From assembly GCF_907164575.1 (NCBI RefSeq), contig NZ_CAJQYY010000006.1, positions 62,001 through 126,000 on the forward strand: 64,000 bases of DNA, in the 5' to 3' direction. The notes below the pieces were generated by a model, which made no database searches, had not been told where the DNA came from, and saw only the letters and a program-made list of their open reading frames with translations. Positions 46,838 to 55,652 of this stretch are shown here, one piece after another. This DNA is from Paraburkholderia gardini (lineage in GTDB: Bacteria > Pseudomonadota > Gammaproteobacteria > Burkholderiales > Burkholderiaceae). Each line of letters starts with the position of its first letter. The first letter of the stretch is position 1. A program made the translations under genes and the position numbers.

Positions 46838-47443
46838 ATGAACAAGCCTAGCGAACGCATCGTCGTATTCGTCACGCCCGCGCAGAAACGCGCGATTGCA
46901 TCGACCGCCGAGGGGCTCGGCATCAGCGTCAGCGAACTGATGCGGCGCGCCGTATTGAACTTCGGCGCGACCAGCGAGCAGGTAAAAGCAGCCAGCATCG
47001 TCGACCGGCTACGGGCGCCACGCGAGCCGGATGCGCTCAACGAGGCGCTGCGCAAGGCTGCACGCGGCACACGCCATACGCACGCGGCGGAACCCGTGCC
47101 GCTGCCACCAGGACTTGTGCGTGTACAGGCGGCTCCAGGCGACGACGCGCAACCGTACCACGCGCCGTCCCGTCTCGACCCCATGCCTTTCGACACAGCA
47201 GGCGCTCCAGCCGACGATCTGCCGCCCGATGCCCCCCCGTTCGATCCCGCAACAGCAACCGAAGAGGAAATGCGCAACGCAACTGAAGCGGTCGCGCGCG
47301 TGGCAGCAGCGAAAGCTGCCTCGCTGGCGGCGCATCCGGCGGACACAATCGATGCACTACGCTCGCCCGCACGAATTGGCGACGAACACGACGCCGACAG
47401 CGATCCGCATGGCGACCCCGCCACAGGTGGGCGCTTCGCATGA
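46838..47443 (+). CDS. Ribbon-helix-helix-like DNA-binding protein
   Basis: 201 residues. The first 45 residues (SERIVVFVTPAQKRAIASTA then LGISVSELMRRAVLNFG) fit the ribbon-helix-helix fold: one strand followed by two helices, as in MobC/ParG/Arc-type proteins. The rest is acidic, Ala/Pro-rich and probably disordered with one helix (EEEMRNATEAVARVAAAKAAS). No toxin or parA partner is adjacent. The 17-bp inverted repeat in front is a plausible self-operator. Weak ribosome site. Confidence 0.7.
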   Translation: MNKPSERIVVFVTPAQKRAIASTAEGLGISVSELMRRAVLNFGATSEQVKAASIVDRLRAPREPDALNEALRKAARGTRHTHAAEPVPLPPGLVRVQAAPGDDAQPYHAPSRLDPMPFDTAGAPADDLPPDAPPFDPATATEEEMRNATEAVARVAAAKAASLAAHPADTIDALRSPARIGDEHDADSDPHGDPATGGRFA

Positions 47444-47844
47444 CGGAGCTCGCCTCACGCTGAACGAAATCGACACACATCGGGCCACCGGCTGTGGCCC
47501 GATCTCAACCGGATCTGTTCTGGAATCGTCTTTTCGCGCACCGCTGAAACATGGGTATGAATCTGCGGTAATAACTACGTTTTGAAACCTTTGTGAAACC
47601 TGTCTTTAAGCCCGGTTTAAGTCATGCCGTGGTGTAATATCCGCGAGCGACTGGACCCACCCGCGCACTTTTCATGACAGTGAATCCGCGGCAATGGCGC
47701 GATCGAAGAATGCCGCCATTGCAATTCACGGAAACGACCCGATGTGGGGACCGGCCGTCTGCACAATGAAACGTGCGGCGGCGTAAGCTGTCGGTTAAAT
47801 GCGCCCGGATTTTCCAGCGCCGAATTCAATCTACGGAGGTATTC
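47444..47844. other. Intergenic region upstream of pspA-like gene
   Basis: 401 bases without a gene. A perfect 10-base stem ATCGGGCCAC / GTGGCCCGAT (47479-47488 and 47494-47503, loop CGGCT) follows the RHH stop and may end its transcript, though no T run follows. Near 47585-47640 are two copies of GTGAAACC-like sequence, then TTTAAG and TAATAT, a possible sigma-70 promoter for the PspA-like gene. No -24/-12 (sigma-54) pair is visible. Confidence 0.5.
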
Positions 47845-48528
47845 ATGTCGCTATTTGACACCGTCTCGCGCACGCTCAAAGGTCTCCTGAACGACGCGGC
47901 TGATTCCGTGCAGGATCCTTCGCGCGATTCGCGCCAGATCGTGCGCGAACTCGACGACAGCATCGCGAAAGCGGAGAACTCGCTGATCGAAATCCAGGCG
48001 CAGGTCGCGACGCAGCAAAGCAAGCGCGACGTCGCCGCCGACAAGGCAAGGAAATACGAAGACGGCGCAAAGCGCGCGCTGCAGGGCGGCGACGAAACGC
48101 TCGCCCGCGAAGCACTCGGCGCGCAGGCAACGGCCGAAGCCGAACGCAACGCGCTGGCCTCCGAACTGTCCACGCTCGAACCTTCGGTCGATCAGTTGAA
48201 GCAGCAGATCGACGAAATGCGCCAGCGCCGTAACGACCTGAACGCACGCTCGAACATCCTGCAGGCGAAGCAGCAGATCGCGCAGGCCAAGGATGTCGCC
48301 GCAACGGCGCTCGGCGGCATCGGCGGCAAAAACCTGTCGGAAGATTTCCAGAAGCTCGAGGACAAGGTCGCACTCTCGAACGCGCGCTCCGACGCGCGTC
48401 TGAATTCCGCCGACGTGAAAAGCGGCAAGGCGCTCGACGACAAGCTCGCGGAACTGAATCGCGGCCCTTCCGTGGAAGACCGCCTCGAAGCGTTGAAGAA
48501 GCAGTTGAACACGCCGGCTCAGCAGTAA
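47845..48528 (+). CDS. PspA/IM30-family protein
   Basis: 227 residues, almost entirely coiled coil, beginning MSLFDTVSRTLKGLLNDAAD with the amphipathic N-terminal helix used for membrane binding. GGAGG is close to the ATG. PspA-family proteins coat the inner membrane during envelope stress. The rest of a psp operon (pspBC, pspF) is absent; instead a TPR/membrane protein follows 156 bases later, so a local partnership is plausible. Confidence 0.88.
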   Translation: MSLFDTVSRTLKGLLNDAADSVQDPSRDSRQIVRELDDSIAKAENSLIEIQAQVATQQSKRDVAADKARKYEDGAKRALQGGDETLAREALGAQATAEAERNALASELSTLEPSVDQLKQQIDEMRQRRNDLNARSNILQAKQQIAQAKDVAATALGGIGGKNLSEDFQKLEDKVALSNARSDARLNSADVKSGKALDDKLAELNRGPSVEDRLEALKKQLNTPAQQ

Positions 48529-48684
48529 CCGCCGGACCGGTGCGGCGCCGCGCGGGTCAGGTCCGGTTCGATCGTCGTAGCCATGGTCGCAGTCGTGGTC
48601 TCGTCGTTCGAACCTTGCGTGACGCGCGGCGTCGCATCTGAATCGATTGCCGTGGAGACGGGCGTGAAGTCGCCTGGTCGCATC

Positions 48685-49875
48685 ATGAAAAGATTTTTCG
48701 CAGCGGCGTTCGTGTCGTTGATGCTGGTGTCAGGCGCCGCGTTCGCGCTGCCCACCGCAACGCAGATCGAAACCGCCATGCAGCAGGGTAACTGGCAGCA
48801 GGCCGACGCCGGCCTGACGCAGGTGCTGCAGGCGCATCCGAACAATGCGCGGGCGCATTATCTGTACGCGCAGGTGCTCGACCGCGAAGGTCGTTACGCC
48901 GACGCGCTCGCGCAGATCCAGCAGGCGAAGACGCTCGATCCGCAGGTCCGTTTCACCGATCCCTCGCGCTTCGCGCAGACAGAAGCGCGTATCCGCACCG
49001 ACGCGGCCCGCGCCGGTGCCATCCAGACGAACCGCGCACCCACACCCTCCGCGCAGCAGGCCGCGCAGATCCAGCAGACACCGGCAATGCAGCCGGTCGC
49101 GCCGCAACGTCATGAACCTTCGATGGGCCTGTGGATCGGTCTTGTGTTCGTCGTTGTCGTGATCGCGTTTGTGCTGCGCTGGACGTTAAAGCGCGCGCGC
49201 TCGAAAGACGATTCCCGTGTCGACGACGATCGCCGTGCGCAGTTAAAGCGTGCGACTGAACTGCTCAACGCCGTGCGTTCGCTCAAGCTCGACGTGAAAA
49301 TCTCGACGGTGCCCGGACACGAGGCGCTGGAAAAGGAAGTCGAAGGTGCGGAGACACAGTTGCGGCAGCTCGTCGAAACATTGTCGGGCAGCCCGAACCC
49401 CGTGCCGCCGTATCAGCTCGACGATCTCGAACGCCAGGTCGAAAGTCTGAAGGCACGTGCCGAGGGGCGTCCCGATCCGAATGCGTCCGGCGCGGCGGCG
49501 TACGGCCCGGGCCCGCTCGGCAGTGGCGACTCCGCGTATGCACGTGAAGCCGACGAGCGCTTCGGTCGTCAGCAGGCGCCCTACCCGTATCCACAACAAC
49601 AGCCGCCTGTCGTCGTCCAGCAAGGTGGCGGATTTGGCGGTGGCATGGGCGGTCTGCTCACCGGCGTGCTGCTTGGTCAGGTACTGAATTCCGGTGGCCG
49701 CGATCGCATCATCGAACGTGATGTGCTGGTCGATCCCGACGATGCACGCCGGCGTGCCGGTGGCGGAGATGTCGATTTCGGCCAGGGTTCGAACGACTGG
49801 AGCGACGGCGGTGGCGGCGGTGGCATCGACATGGGCAGCAGCGACGACTCCGGCGGCGGCTGGAGCGATACCTGA
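48685..49875 (+). CDS. TPR protein with membrane helix and glycine-rich tail
   Basis: 396 residues from the ATG at 48685. Signal peptide (MKRFFAAAFVSLMLVSGAAFA), a periplasmic region with TPR-like units (GNWQQADAGLTQVLQAHPNNARAHYLYAQVLDREGRY), a linker rich in Gln and Ala, one membrane helix (about residues 144-162: MGLWIGLVFVVVVIAFVLRW), a coiled coil, then a Gly-rich stretch with a second weakly hydrophobic part (GGLLTGVLLGQVLNSGG) and an Asp/Gly/Ser tail. No named family. Likely an inner-membrane partner of the PspA-like protein upstream. Confidence 0.78.
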   Translation: MKRFFAAAFVSLMLVSGAAFALPTATQIETAMQQGNWQQADAGLTQVLQAHPNNARAHYLYAQVLDREGRYADALAQIQQAKTLDPQVRFTDPSRFAQTEARIRTDAARAGAIQTNRAPTPSAQQAAQIQQTPAMQPVAPQRHEPSMGLWIGLVFVVVVIAFVLRWTLKRARSKDDSRVDDDRRAQLKRATELLNAVRSLKLDVKISTVPGHEALEKEVEGAETQLRQLVETLSGSPNPVPPYQLDDLERQVESLKARAEGRPDPNASGAAAYGPGPLGSGDSAYAREADERFGRQQAPYPYPQQQPPVVVQQGGGFGGGMGGLLTGVLLGQVLNSGGRDRIIERDVLVDPDDARRRAGGGDVDFGQGSNDWSDGGGGGGIDMGSSDDSGGGWSDT

Positions 49876-49910
49876 GCAGCGCTGTCAGTACACATACACG
49901 GCAGAACGAG

Positions 49911-49939
49911 AACAGGCTCCTTTCGGAGCCTGTTTTTTT
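49911..49939 (+). terminator. Rho-independent terminator after the TPR gene
   Basis: Perfect 10-base arms AACAGGCTCC (49911-49920) and GGAGCCTGTT (49925-49934) with TTTC loop and a T run following. Confidence 0.93.
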
Positions 49940-50006
49940 GCCTGACGATCCCGCGCGTTTCTGCTTCTGCTTCAGTTTCCGCTTCGATGGATGAGCCGGC
50001 CTGCCG

Positions 50007-50777
50007 CTAGCTATTCGACGTACCGCCGACGTACAGACGCGTTTCGTAAGCAAATTCGACCGTGCCGTGTGTCGCGGTGTGGTCGAACAGTTGGCGTAGC
50101 GCGACGAGCATGGGTTCGTGATCGGGATGCCCTGTCTTTGGTGCGAACGACGACGACATCAGCCGCCCTTTCAGTCCATCGAAATCCAGCTGCTGCGCGT
50201 TCGGAAACGTCGCCTTGTGCGCGAAGCCATTGTCGAACCAGGCGGCCATTGTCGCGTCGTCGCCATAGCGTCCGGACACTTCCGTGTAGTCGACGCCATA
50301 GCGCTTGAGCAATGCTTCAAAGCCGGTGAGAAACGCAGTGCCGCTGAGCAGACGGCTGTTCCAGAAAAGCGCGACGAGGCCGCCTGGCCTCACGATGCGG
50401 GCGAATTCACGGCGGGCCGTCGCCGGATCGAACCAGTGCACCGCCTGCGCGGCGATGACGAGATCCACGCTGGCGTCATCGAGCGTGGTGGCGTCGGCCG
50501 TGCCCGCCTTGCTGCTGAAACCGTCGAAACCGGAGAGCCACGCATCGGCCGCGTTGCGCATCGCCTCGTTCGGTTCGACGGCGACGACCGGATGGCCCGC
50601 ATCGAGAAAGAGCTTCGCGGAGATGCCCGTTCCCGCGCCGATGTCGGCAACCCGCGCGCCCTTCGCGAGACCGCAGACGTCGTGCAGGAACGTGATCACT
50701 TCGCGCGGATAGCCTGGACGGTACTTCACGTAGTCCGCGACGCGGTTCGTAAAGCGCTGGGTCGAATCCTGATTCAT
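50007..50777 (-). CDS. SAM-dependent methyltransferase (class I)
   Basis: 256 residues from the ATG at 50777 (AGGATG before it). The SAM-binding motif DIGAGTGIS is at residues 45-53, and acidic motif II EPNEAMR follows. UbiE/BioC-like small-molecule methyltransferase; acceptor unknown. It converges with the TPR gene terminator. Confidence 0.88.
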   Translation of the reverse strand: MNQDSTQRFTNRVADYVKYRPGYPREVITFLHDVCGLAKGARVADIGAGTGISAKLFLDAGHPVVAVEPNEAMRNAADAWLSGFDGFSSKAGTADATTLDDASVDLVIAAQAVHWFDPATARREFARIVRPGGLVALFWNSRLLSGTAFLTGFEALLKRYGVDYTEVSGRYGDDATMAAWFDNGFAHKATFPNAQQLDFDGLKGRLMSSSFAPKTGHPDHEPMLVALRQLFDHTATHGTVEFAYETRLYVGGTSNS

Positions 50778-51179
50778 CGATACATCCTGTGCATGGTGTG
50801 GTGCGACGCTCAACGTTACCCGGAAACGCGCGCGATTGCCTGACGTGACACTTTCAGCCCCCGCCGGGCAGCAGCAGGAGGCCCCATAGAAACTTGCAGA
50901 CCAGCACGATCAGCGCCCATAACTGCGCGAGCTGCGCCCAGCCTGCAATGCTGAATAAAACCTCGGACATGAAGTGATGGATGGAAAGTTGAGTCGCAGT
51001 GAAAACAGTAAGCCGAAGGGAGCGGCGCCGAAGCCTCCATGATATCGACCGAGGGATAGTCCGTATGAAGTCATGTGAAAGCGCGCCGTAAACCCAAGGA
51101 AGAAAACGCGGCATTCGCGCGGGCGAACCCGGGAGAATTGCGTTTCACCGATGCGACCCGCGACAACAAGGAGACATCC
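50778..51179. other. Intergenic region, one possible micro-ORF
   Basis: 402 bases between divergent methyltransferase and chemoreceptor genes. No strong promoter or hairpin. It contains a candidate hydrophobic micro-ORF on the minus strand (50854-50970), listed separately. A purine-rich stretch AAGGAAGAAAACG lies around 51096-51110. Confidence 0.45.
50854..50970 (-). CDS. Possible 38-residue hydrophobic peptide
   Basis: ATG at 50970; MSEVLFSIAGWAQ followed by a long hydrophobic helix (LWALIVLVCKFLWGLLLLP) and GGG at the end. It looks like a single-pass membrane peptide, but no ribosome site precedes it and composition is not decisive. Could be chance. Confidence 0.35.
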   Translation of the reverse strand: MSEVLFSIAGWAQLAQLWALIVLVCKFLWGLLLLPGGG

Positions 51180-52583
51180 ATGACGGGCTTCAGCTTTCGC
51201 CGGAAGGGCCGATCGAGTTCGGTGGTCGGCGATATTGCGACGCAGGCGGGCAAACTGGGCATCGAGATTTGCGACGTATCGGGACACGTCGACGAAGTCG
51301 CGGCGCGCGTTCAGCGCCAGGCACAGGTGTGTCGTGCGTTACGCGAATCCGCTGCCCTGACGATGCAGGGCAACGAGCGTATCGCCACGGCTGCGCGCGA
51401 GATGCGCACCGTCACCGCCGATGCCGCGAGCGGCGTGCAGGAATCGCAACAGACGCTGCAGGCGTCGCTTGCGGACATCCACGGGCTGGTTGAGGGCGTG
51501 ACCGTCATCGAGAGCCAGATTGGCGCGTTGCGCTCCGCGCTGGCTCACGTAAGCCGCGTCTCCGAGGAAATTTCGCTGATTGCGCGACAGACGCATCTGC
51601 TTGCGCTGAACGCCGCAATCGAAGCCGCTCGCGCCGGCGAATCCGGCAAGAGCTTTGCGGTGGTCGCCGCCGAGGTGAAGAATCTGTCGGCGAAGACTGC
51701 GCAGGCCACCGGTCAGATCGAGACGACGCTTGCGCAGTTGACCCAGCAGACCGAGCAGCTGATTTCAGAGGGATCAGTGAACACGGCGCGCGCGCATCGA
51801 GTGCGGGAAGGTACGCGCATGATTGGCGACGTCGTGCATTCGACGGGCGAAGCAATCACGCAACTGAATGCCGACGCGGGCCAGATCGCAACGCTGACGG
51901 GCGAGATCGAGACGCAGTGCCACGGGCTGGAAGCACAGGTCGTGGAGATGGCGAGCGACATCGAGGATTCGAGCGAGAACTTCGTGCAGGCAAAGGATCG
52001 CTTGGGAAATCTGCTGGGCTTATCCGAAACGCTGATCGAACTGACGGCCGGGACGGGCGTGGAGACTGCCGACACTCGATTTATCGAAGCCGTCGAGGGC
52101 GCCGCGGCGAAGGTGGGCAAGTTGTTCGAGACGGCGCTTGCACGTGGTGACATTACGCTGGCGGACCTGTTCGATACGGCTTATGTGCCGGTGCCTGGAA
52201 CGAATCCACCGCAGTTCATGACGCGGTTTACCGCATTTGCCGATCGCGTGTTGCCGGCAATACAGGAGCCGTTGCTCAAGCTCGACGAGCGCGTTGCGTT
52301 TTGTGCTGCTATCGATGCAAGGGGTTATTTGCCGACGCATAACCTGAAATTTTCGCGGCCGCAGGGGGAGGATCCTGTGTGGAATGCGGCGAATTGCCGG
52401 AACCGGCGGATGTTCAACGACCGGACGGGATTGGCCGCTGGCGCGAATACGAAGCGGTTTCTTCTGCAGACGTATCGGCGGGATATGGGAGGCGGGGCGT
52501 TTGTGTTGATGAAAGATGCGTCGGCGCCCGTCGTTGTCGCCGGGCGGCATTGGGGTGCGGTGAGGATTGGGTATCGGGTTTAG
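51180..52583 (+). CDS. Soluble chemoreceptor with C-terminal sensor domain
   Basis: 467 residues with AAGGAGA before the ATG and no membrane segment. The MCP signalling hairpin is N-terminal: ISLIARQTHLLALNAAIEAA at about 131-150 and GKSFAVVAAEVKNLSAKT at 156-173. The C-terminal 130 residues carry RDMGGG (434-439) and GRHWGAVRIGY (455-465), which resemble Cache-like domains of other chemoreceptors. The order signalling-then-sensor is reversed relative to classic receptors. It ends RIGYRV, with no CheR tether. Probably cytoplasmic, sensing an intracellular ligand. Confidence 0.88.
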   Translation: MTGFSFRRKGRSSSVVGDIATQAGKLGIEICDVSGHVDEVAARVQRQAQVCRALRESAALTMQGNERIATAAREMRTVTADAASGVQESQQTLQASLADIHGLVEGVTVIESQIGALRSALAHVSRVSEEISLIARQTHLLALNAAIEAARAGESGKSFAVVAAEVKNLSAKTAQATGQIETTLAQLTQQTEQLISEGSVNTARAHRVREGTRMIGDVVHSTGEAITQLNADAGQIATLTGEIETQCHGLEAQVVEMASDIEDSSENFVQAKDRLGNLLGLSETLIELTAGTGVETADTRFIEAVEGAAAKVGKLFETALARGDITLADLFDTAYVPVPGTNPPQFMTRFTAFADRVLPAIQEPLLKLDERVAFCAAIDARGYLPTHNLKFSRPQGEDPVWNAANCRNRRMFNDRTGLAAGANTKRFLLQTYRRDMGGGAFVLMKDASAPVVVAGRHWGAVRIGYRV

Positions 52584-52606
52584 GTTTTTTTCGTTTTTCT
52601 GTTTTT

Positions 52607-52645
52607 GTTTTGTATTTCTTGCCAAAAAATCCAGAAATACAAAAC
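52607..52645. terminator. AT-rich inverted repeat between convergent genes
   Basis: GTTTTGTATTTCT (52607-52619) and AGAAATACAAAAC (52633-52645), perfect 13-base arms with a 13-base loop, between the ends of the chemoreceptor and potI. T runs precede it on the plus strand. It may act as a weak two-way terminator; the stem is AT-rich, so strength is doubtful. Confidence 0.55.
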
Positions 52646-52650
52646 AACCA

Positions 52651-53469
52651 CTACATCGCCATGGCAAGCCGCCTCCTCTCCGCATTCTGCATAAACCGGT
52701 TAGCCACAACCACCCCAACCGTGACAACGGAAATAAACAGAGTAGCAAGCGCATTCATCTCAGGATTCAACCCAAGCCTGACGCGGGAAAAAACCACCAG
52801 CGGCAACGTGGTCGACCCAGGCCCGGACAAAAACGCCGACAACACCAGATCATCGATCGAAAGCGTAAACGACAGCAGCCACCCGGCAACAAGCGCCTGG
52901 GAAATCAACGGCAACGTAATCGCAAAGAACACCCTGAACGGCGTAGCCCCCAGATCCAGCGCAGCCTCCTCAAGCGACGGATTCAGATCCCTCACCCGCG
53001 ACTGCACAATAATCGCGACATACGAAATGCACAGCATCACATGCCCGATCCAGATGGTGAAAATCCCCCGCCCGGCAGGCCACCCCAGCCACTTGCCCAT
53101 TTCGATAAAAAGCAGCAGCAGCGAAATCCCCTGGATAACCTCAGGAATCACCAACGGCGCATTGATCATCCCCGTATAAAGCGTAAAACCACGAAACCGC
53201 CCCATTCGGGCGAGCACAAATCCAGCCCACGTCCCGATGAACACCGACGCAAATGCCGTCAGCAACCCAATCCGCAAGGAAAGCCACGCAGCAGCAATCA
53301 GTTCGTCGTCTTCAAGCAACGCCTGATACCAGCGCACGGAAAACTTCGTCCACACGGTCACCAGCTGCGATTCGTTGAACGAATACACCACCAGGCTCAC
53401 AATCGGTATGTACAGAAACAGAAATCCGATACCCAGCGCGACGATCTGCAAAAAACGATTCGGCTTCAT
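52651..53469 (-). CDS. potI: Putrescine-type ABC transporter permease
   Basis: 272 residues from the ATG at 53469, six membrane segments and the permease EAA-type loop (LEEAALDLGATPFRVFFAITLP). The start overlaps the potH stop by one base (TGATG), and GGAGG lies in the end of potH. PotI/PotC-type permease of a spermidine/putrescine importer. The sense strand has many G/T-ending codons (AGG AGG CGG, GTT, GGG) unlike most of the window. Confidence 0.9.
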   Translation of the reverse strand: MKPNRFLQIVALGIGFLFLYIPIVSLVVYSFNESQLVTVWTKFSVRWYQALLEDDELIAAAWLSLRIGLLTAFASVFIGTWAGFVLARMGRFRGFTLYTGMINAPLVIPEVIQGISLLLLFIEMGKWLGWPAGRGIFTIWIGHVMLCISYVAIIVQSRVRDLNPSLEEAALDLGATPFRVFFAITLPLISQALVAGWLLSFTLSIDDLVLSAFLSGPGSTTLPLVVFSRVRLGLNPEMNALATLFISVVTVGVVVANRFMQNAERRRLAMAM

Positions 53470-54398
53470 CAGTGGCTGTCCTCCAGCTCCTTCGCCTGCG
53501 CATACTGAAAGAGCGCCATCGGCACCAGCAGCAGCACAACCATCGCACACGTCACCGCGGACGCCATCGGCCAGTCGGCATTGTCGAAGAACTCATTCCA
53601 CATCACGCGACCGATCATCAGCGTATTCGCCCCACCCAGCAGTTCCGGAATCACATACTCGCCAACCGCCGGAATGAACACCAGCAGGCAGCCCGCAATA
53701 ATCCCGTTCTTCGACAGTGGCAGTGTGATCTGCACAAACGCTTTCCACGGCTTTGCGCCAAGATCATATGCGGCCTCTAGCAGCGTCAGATCCATCTTCA
53801 CCAGATGCGCGTACAGCGGCATCACGAGGAACGGCAGGTACGAATACACCATGCCGATATATACGGCCGTGTTCGTGTGATAAAGCTCGATCGGCGCGTG
53901 AATCACGCCAATCGACATCAGAAAATTATTGAGCAACCCGTTGTTCTTCAGAATCCCGATCCACGCGTACACGCGAATCAGAAACGACGTCCAGAACGGC
54001 AGCATCACAGCCATCAACAGGATATTGCGCGTCGACGGATTCGATCGCGCAATGTAATACGCCATCGGATAACCCAGCAGCAGGCACAACAGTGTCGAAA
54101 TCGCCGCCACCACCACCGAATTCACGTAAGTCGCGAAATACAGGCTGTCGGTGACGAGAAACACGTAGTGCGACAGATCCAGCGCGATATGAAGCACGCC
54201 GTCCTTCATCGACGTCAGTTCGGTATACGGTGGAATGCCCATCCGAAGATCCGCAAAGCTGATCTTCACCACCAGCACGAACGGCACGAGGAAAAACAGC
54301 AGCAGCCACAGGAACGGCCCGGCCACGACCGCGGTGCGCCCGGTCAGGCCAAAGCGGCGCACGGGCCACGAGGCGAACGAACTCATCGACCGCTTCAT
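53469..54398 (-). CDS. potH: Putrescine-type ABC transporter permease
   Basis: 309 residues from the ATG at 54398, six membrane segments plus the EAA loop (LLEAAYDLGAKPWKAFVQITLPLSK). PotH/PotB type. Overlaps potG by four bases (ATGA) and potI by one. The N-terminal leader is basic and cytoplasmic. Confidence 0.92.
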   Translation of the reverse strand: MKRSMSSFASWPVRRFGLTGRTAVVAGPFLWLLLFFLVPFVLVVKISFADLRMGIPPYTELTSMKDGVLHIALDLSHYVFLVTDSLYFATYVNSVVVAAISTLLCLLLGYPMAYYIARSNPSTRNILLMAVMLPFWTSFLIRVYAWIGILKNNGLLNNFLMSIGVIHAPIELYHTNTAVYIGMVYSYLPFLVMPLYAHLVKMDLTLLEAAYDLGAKPWKAFVQITLPLSKNGIIAGCLLVFIPAVGEYVIPELLGGANTLMIGRVMWNEFFDNADWPMASAVTCAMVVLLLVPMALFQYAQAKELEDSH

Positions 54399-55558
54399 GA
54401 CGTCAGCACCACGCCGGCGGACGCGCTCCAGCGCACATAGATCTCGTCGCCCCACGTCGGTGTCTCGATCTCGGAGATCGCGAGGCTCGACACGTTTGCA
54501 ATCACAGTCTTGCCGCCGTCGAGTTTGACGTGATAAAGCGAGTAGCCGCCCATGTACGCAATGTTCGTGATGACGCCCTTGCCCCAGTTGTACGCGCCCT
54601 CAGGCGGCTTGCGCGTAAGCGCGATGCGCTCGGGCCGCACGGAAATGGTCACCGGCATCCCGAGCGGACCGGTAATGCCGTGGTTCACGTACATACGGCA
54701 CGGCAGATCCGGCGTTTCGATGAACACGTGATCCGGCTCGTCCTCGACGACGTTGCCATCGAACAGGTTCGTCGAGCCGATGAATTCCGCCGAGAACCGG
54801 CTGTTCGGATATTCGTAGACTTCATGCGGCGTGCCGAGCTGCACGATCTCGCCTTCGCTCATCACGGCGAGACGCCCCGCCATCGTCATCGCTTCTTCCT
54901 GATCGTGCGTCACCATGATGCACGTCACGCCGACCGTGTCGAGAATGTTGACGAGTTCGATCTGCGTGCGCTGCCGGATCTGCTTGTCGAGCGCCGACAT
55001 CGGTTCGTCGAGCAGCAGAAGTTTCGGCCGTTTGACGAGGCTGCGTGCCAGTGCGACACGCTGCTGCTGGCCACCCGATAGCTGATGCGGCTTGCGCTTC
55101 GCAAAGCGGCCCATCTGCACGAGCTCGAGCACGGTCTGCACACGATCGCGCAGTTCGGCCTTCGGCACGCCTTCCTGCTTCAGACCAAACGCGATGTTCG
55201 ATTCAACGTTCATGTGCGGAAAAAGCGCATACGACTGGAACATCATGTTCACCGGCCGGCGATACGGCGGCATCTGCGCGAGGTCTTCGCCGTCGATCAG
55301 AATCCTGCCCGACGTCACGGTCTCGAGACCCGCCAGCATGCGCAGGAGCGTTGACTTTCCGCAGCCGGAACTACCGAGCAACGCAAACAGCTCGCCTTTT
55401 TCGACGTTCAGGTTCACGCCCTTGACCGCGACGGTTTCGCCGAACTTCTTGACGACGTCGACGATCTGCACGAAGTTTTCCGTTGCATCGTTTGCGACGA
55501 AGGAATTGCCTTGGGGCAGCGTGCCGGCCCCTGCCGACACGCCTGACTGGTCACTCAT
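54395..55558 (-). CDS. potG: Putrescine-type ABC transporter ATP-binding protein
   Basis: 387 residues from the ATG at 55558. Walker A GSSGCGKST at 62-70, signature LSGGQQQRVALARSL, Walker B LLLLDEPMSALD and a C-terminal TOBE-like domain (TISVRPERIALTRK). Longer N terminus (about 30 residues) than many PotG/PotA. Energises the PotHI channel. Confidence 0.93.
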   Translation of the reverse strand: MSDQSGVSAGAGTLPQGNSFVANDATENFVQIVDVVKKFGETVAVKGVNLNVEKGELFALLGSSGCGKSTLLRMLAGLETVTSGRILIDGEDLAQMPPYRRPVNMMFQSYALFPHMNVESNIAFGLKQEGVPKAELRDRVQTVLELVQMGRFAKRKPHQLSGGQQQRVALARSLVKRPKLLLLDEPMSALDKQIRQRTQIELVNILDTVGVTCIMVTHDQEEAMTMAGRLAVMSEGEIVQLGTPHEVYEYPNSRFSAEFIGSTNLFDGNVVEDEPDHVFIETPDLPCRMYVNHGITGPLGMPVTISVRPERIALTRKPPEGAYNWGKGVITNIAYMGGYSLYHVKLDGGKTVIANVSSLAISEIETPTWGDEIYVRWSASAGVVLTS

Positions 55559-55591
55559 GATCTGCTGCTTCGCTCCTGCGTTTGACGAACA

Positions 55592-55617
55592 AAGCCCCCG
55601 GTGAACACCGGGGGCTT
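55592..55617 (-). terminator. Stem-loop between potF and potG
   Basis: GC-rich perfect stem AAGCCCCCGGTG / CACCGGGGGCTT (55592-55603 and 55606-55617) located after the potF stop and before potG. Only a short T stretch (TTTG) follows on the minus strand, so it may act as a partial terminator or as protection of potF mRNA, giving more binding protein than transporter. Confidence 0.7.
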
Positions 55618-55652
55618 CTTGTTGATGCACTACCGCATGTGTCGGCCCGGCA

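Noticed and set aside
51060..51179. Sigma-28 promoter in front of the soluble chemoreceptor
   Set aside because: TAAA with 15-base spacing leads to GCGGCATT, only about three of eight matches to the consensus.
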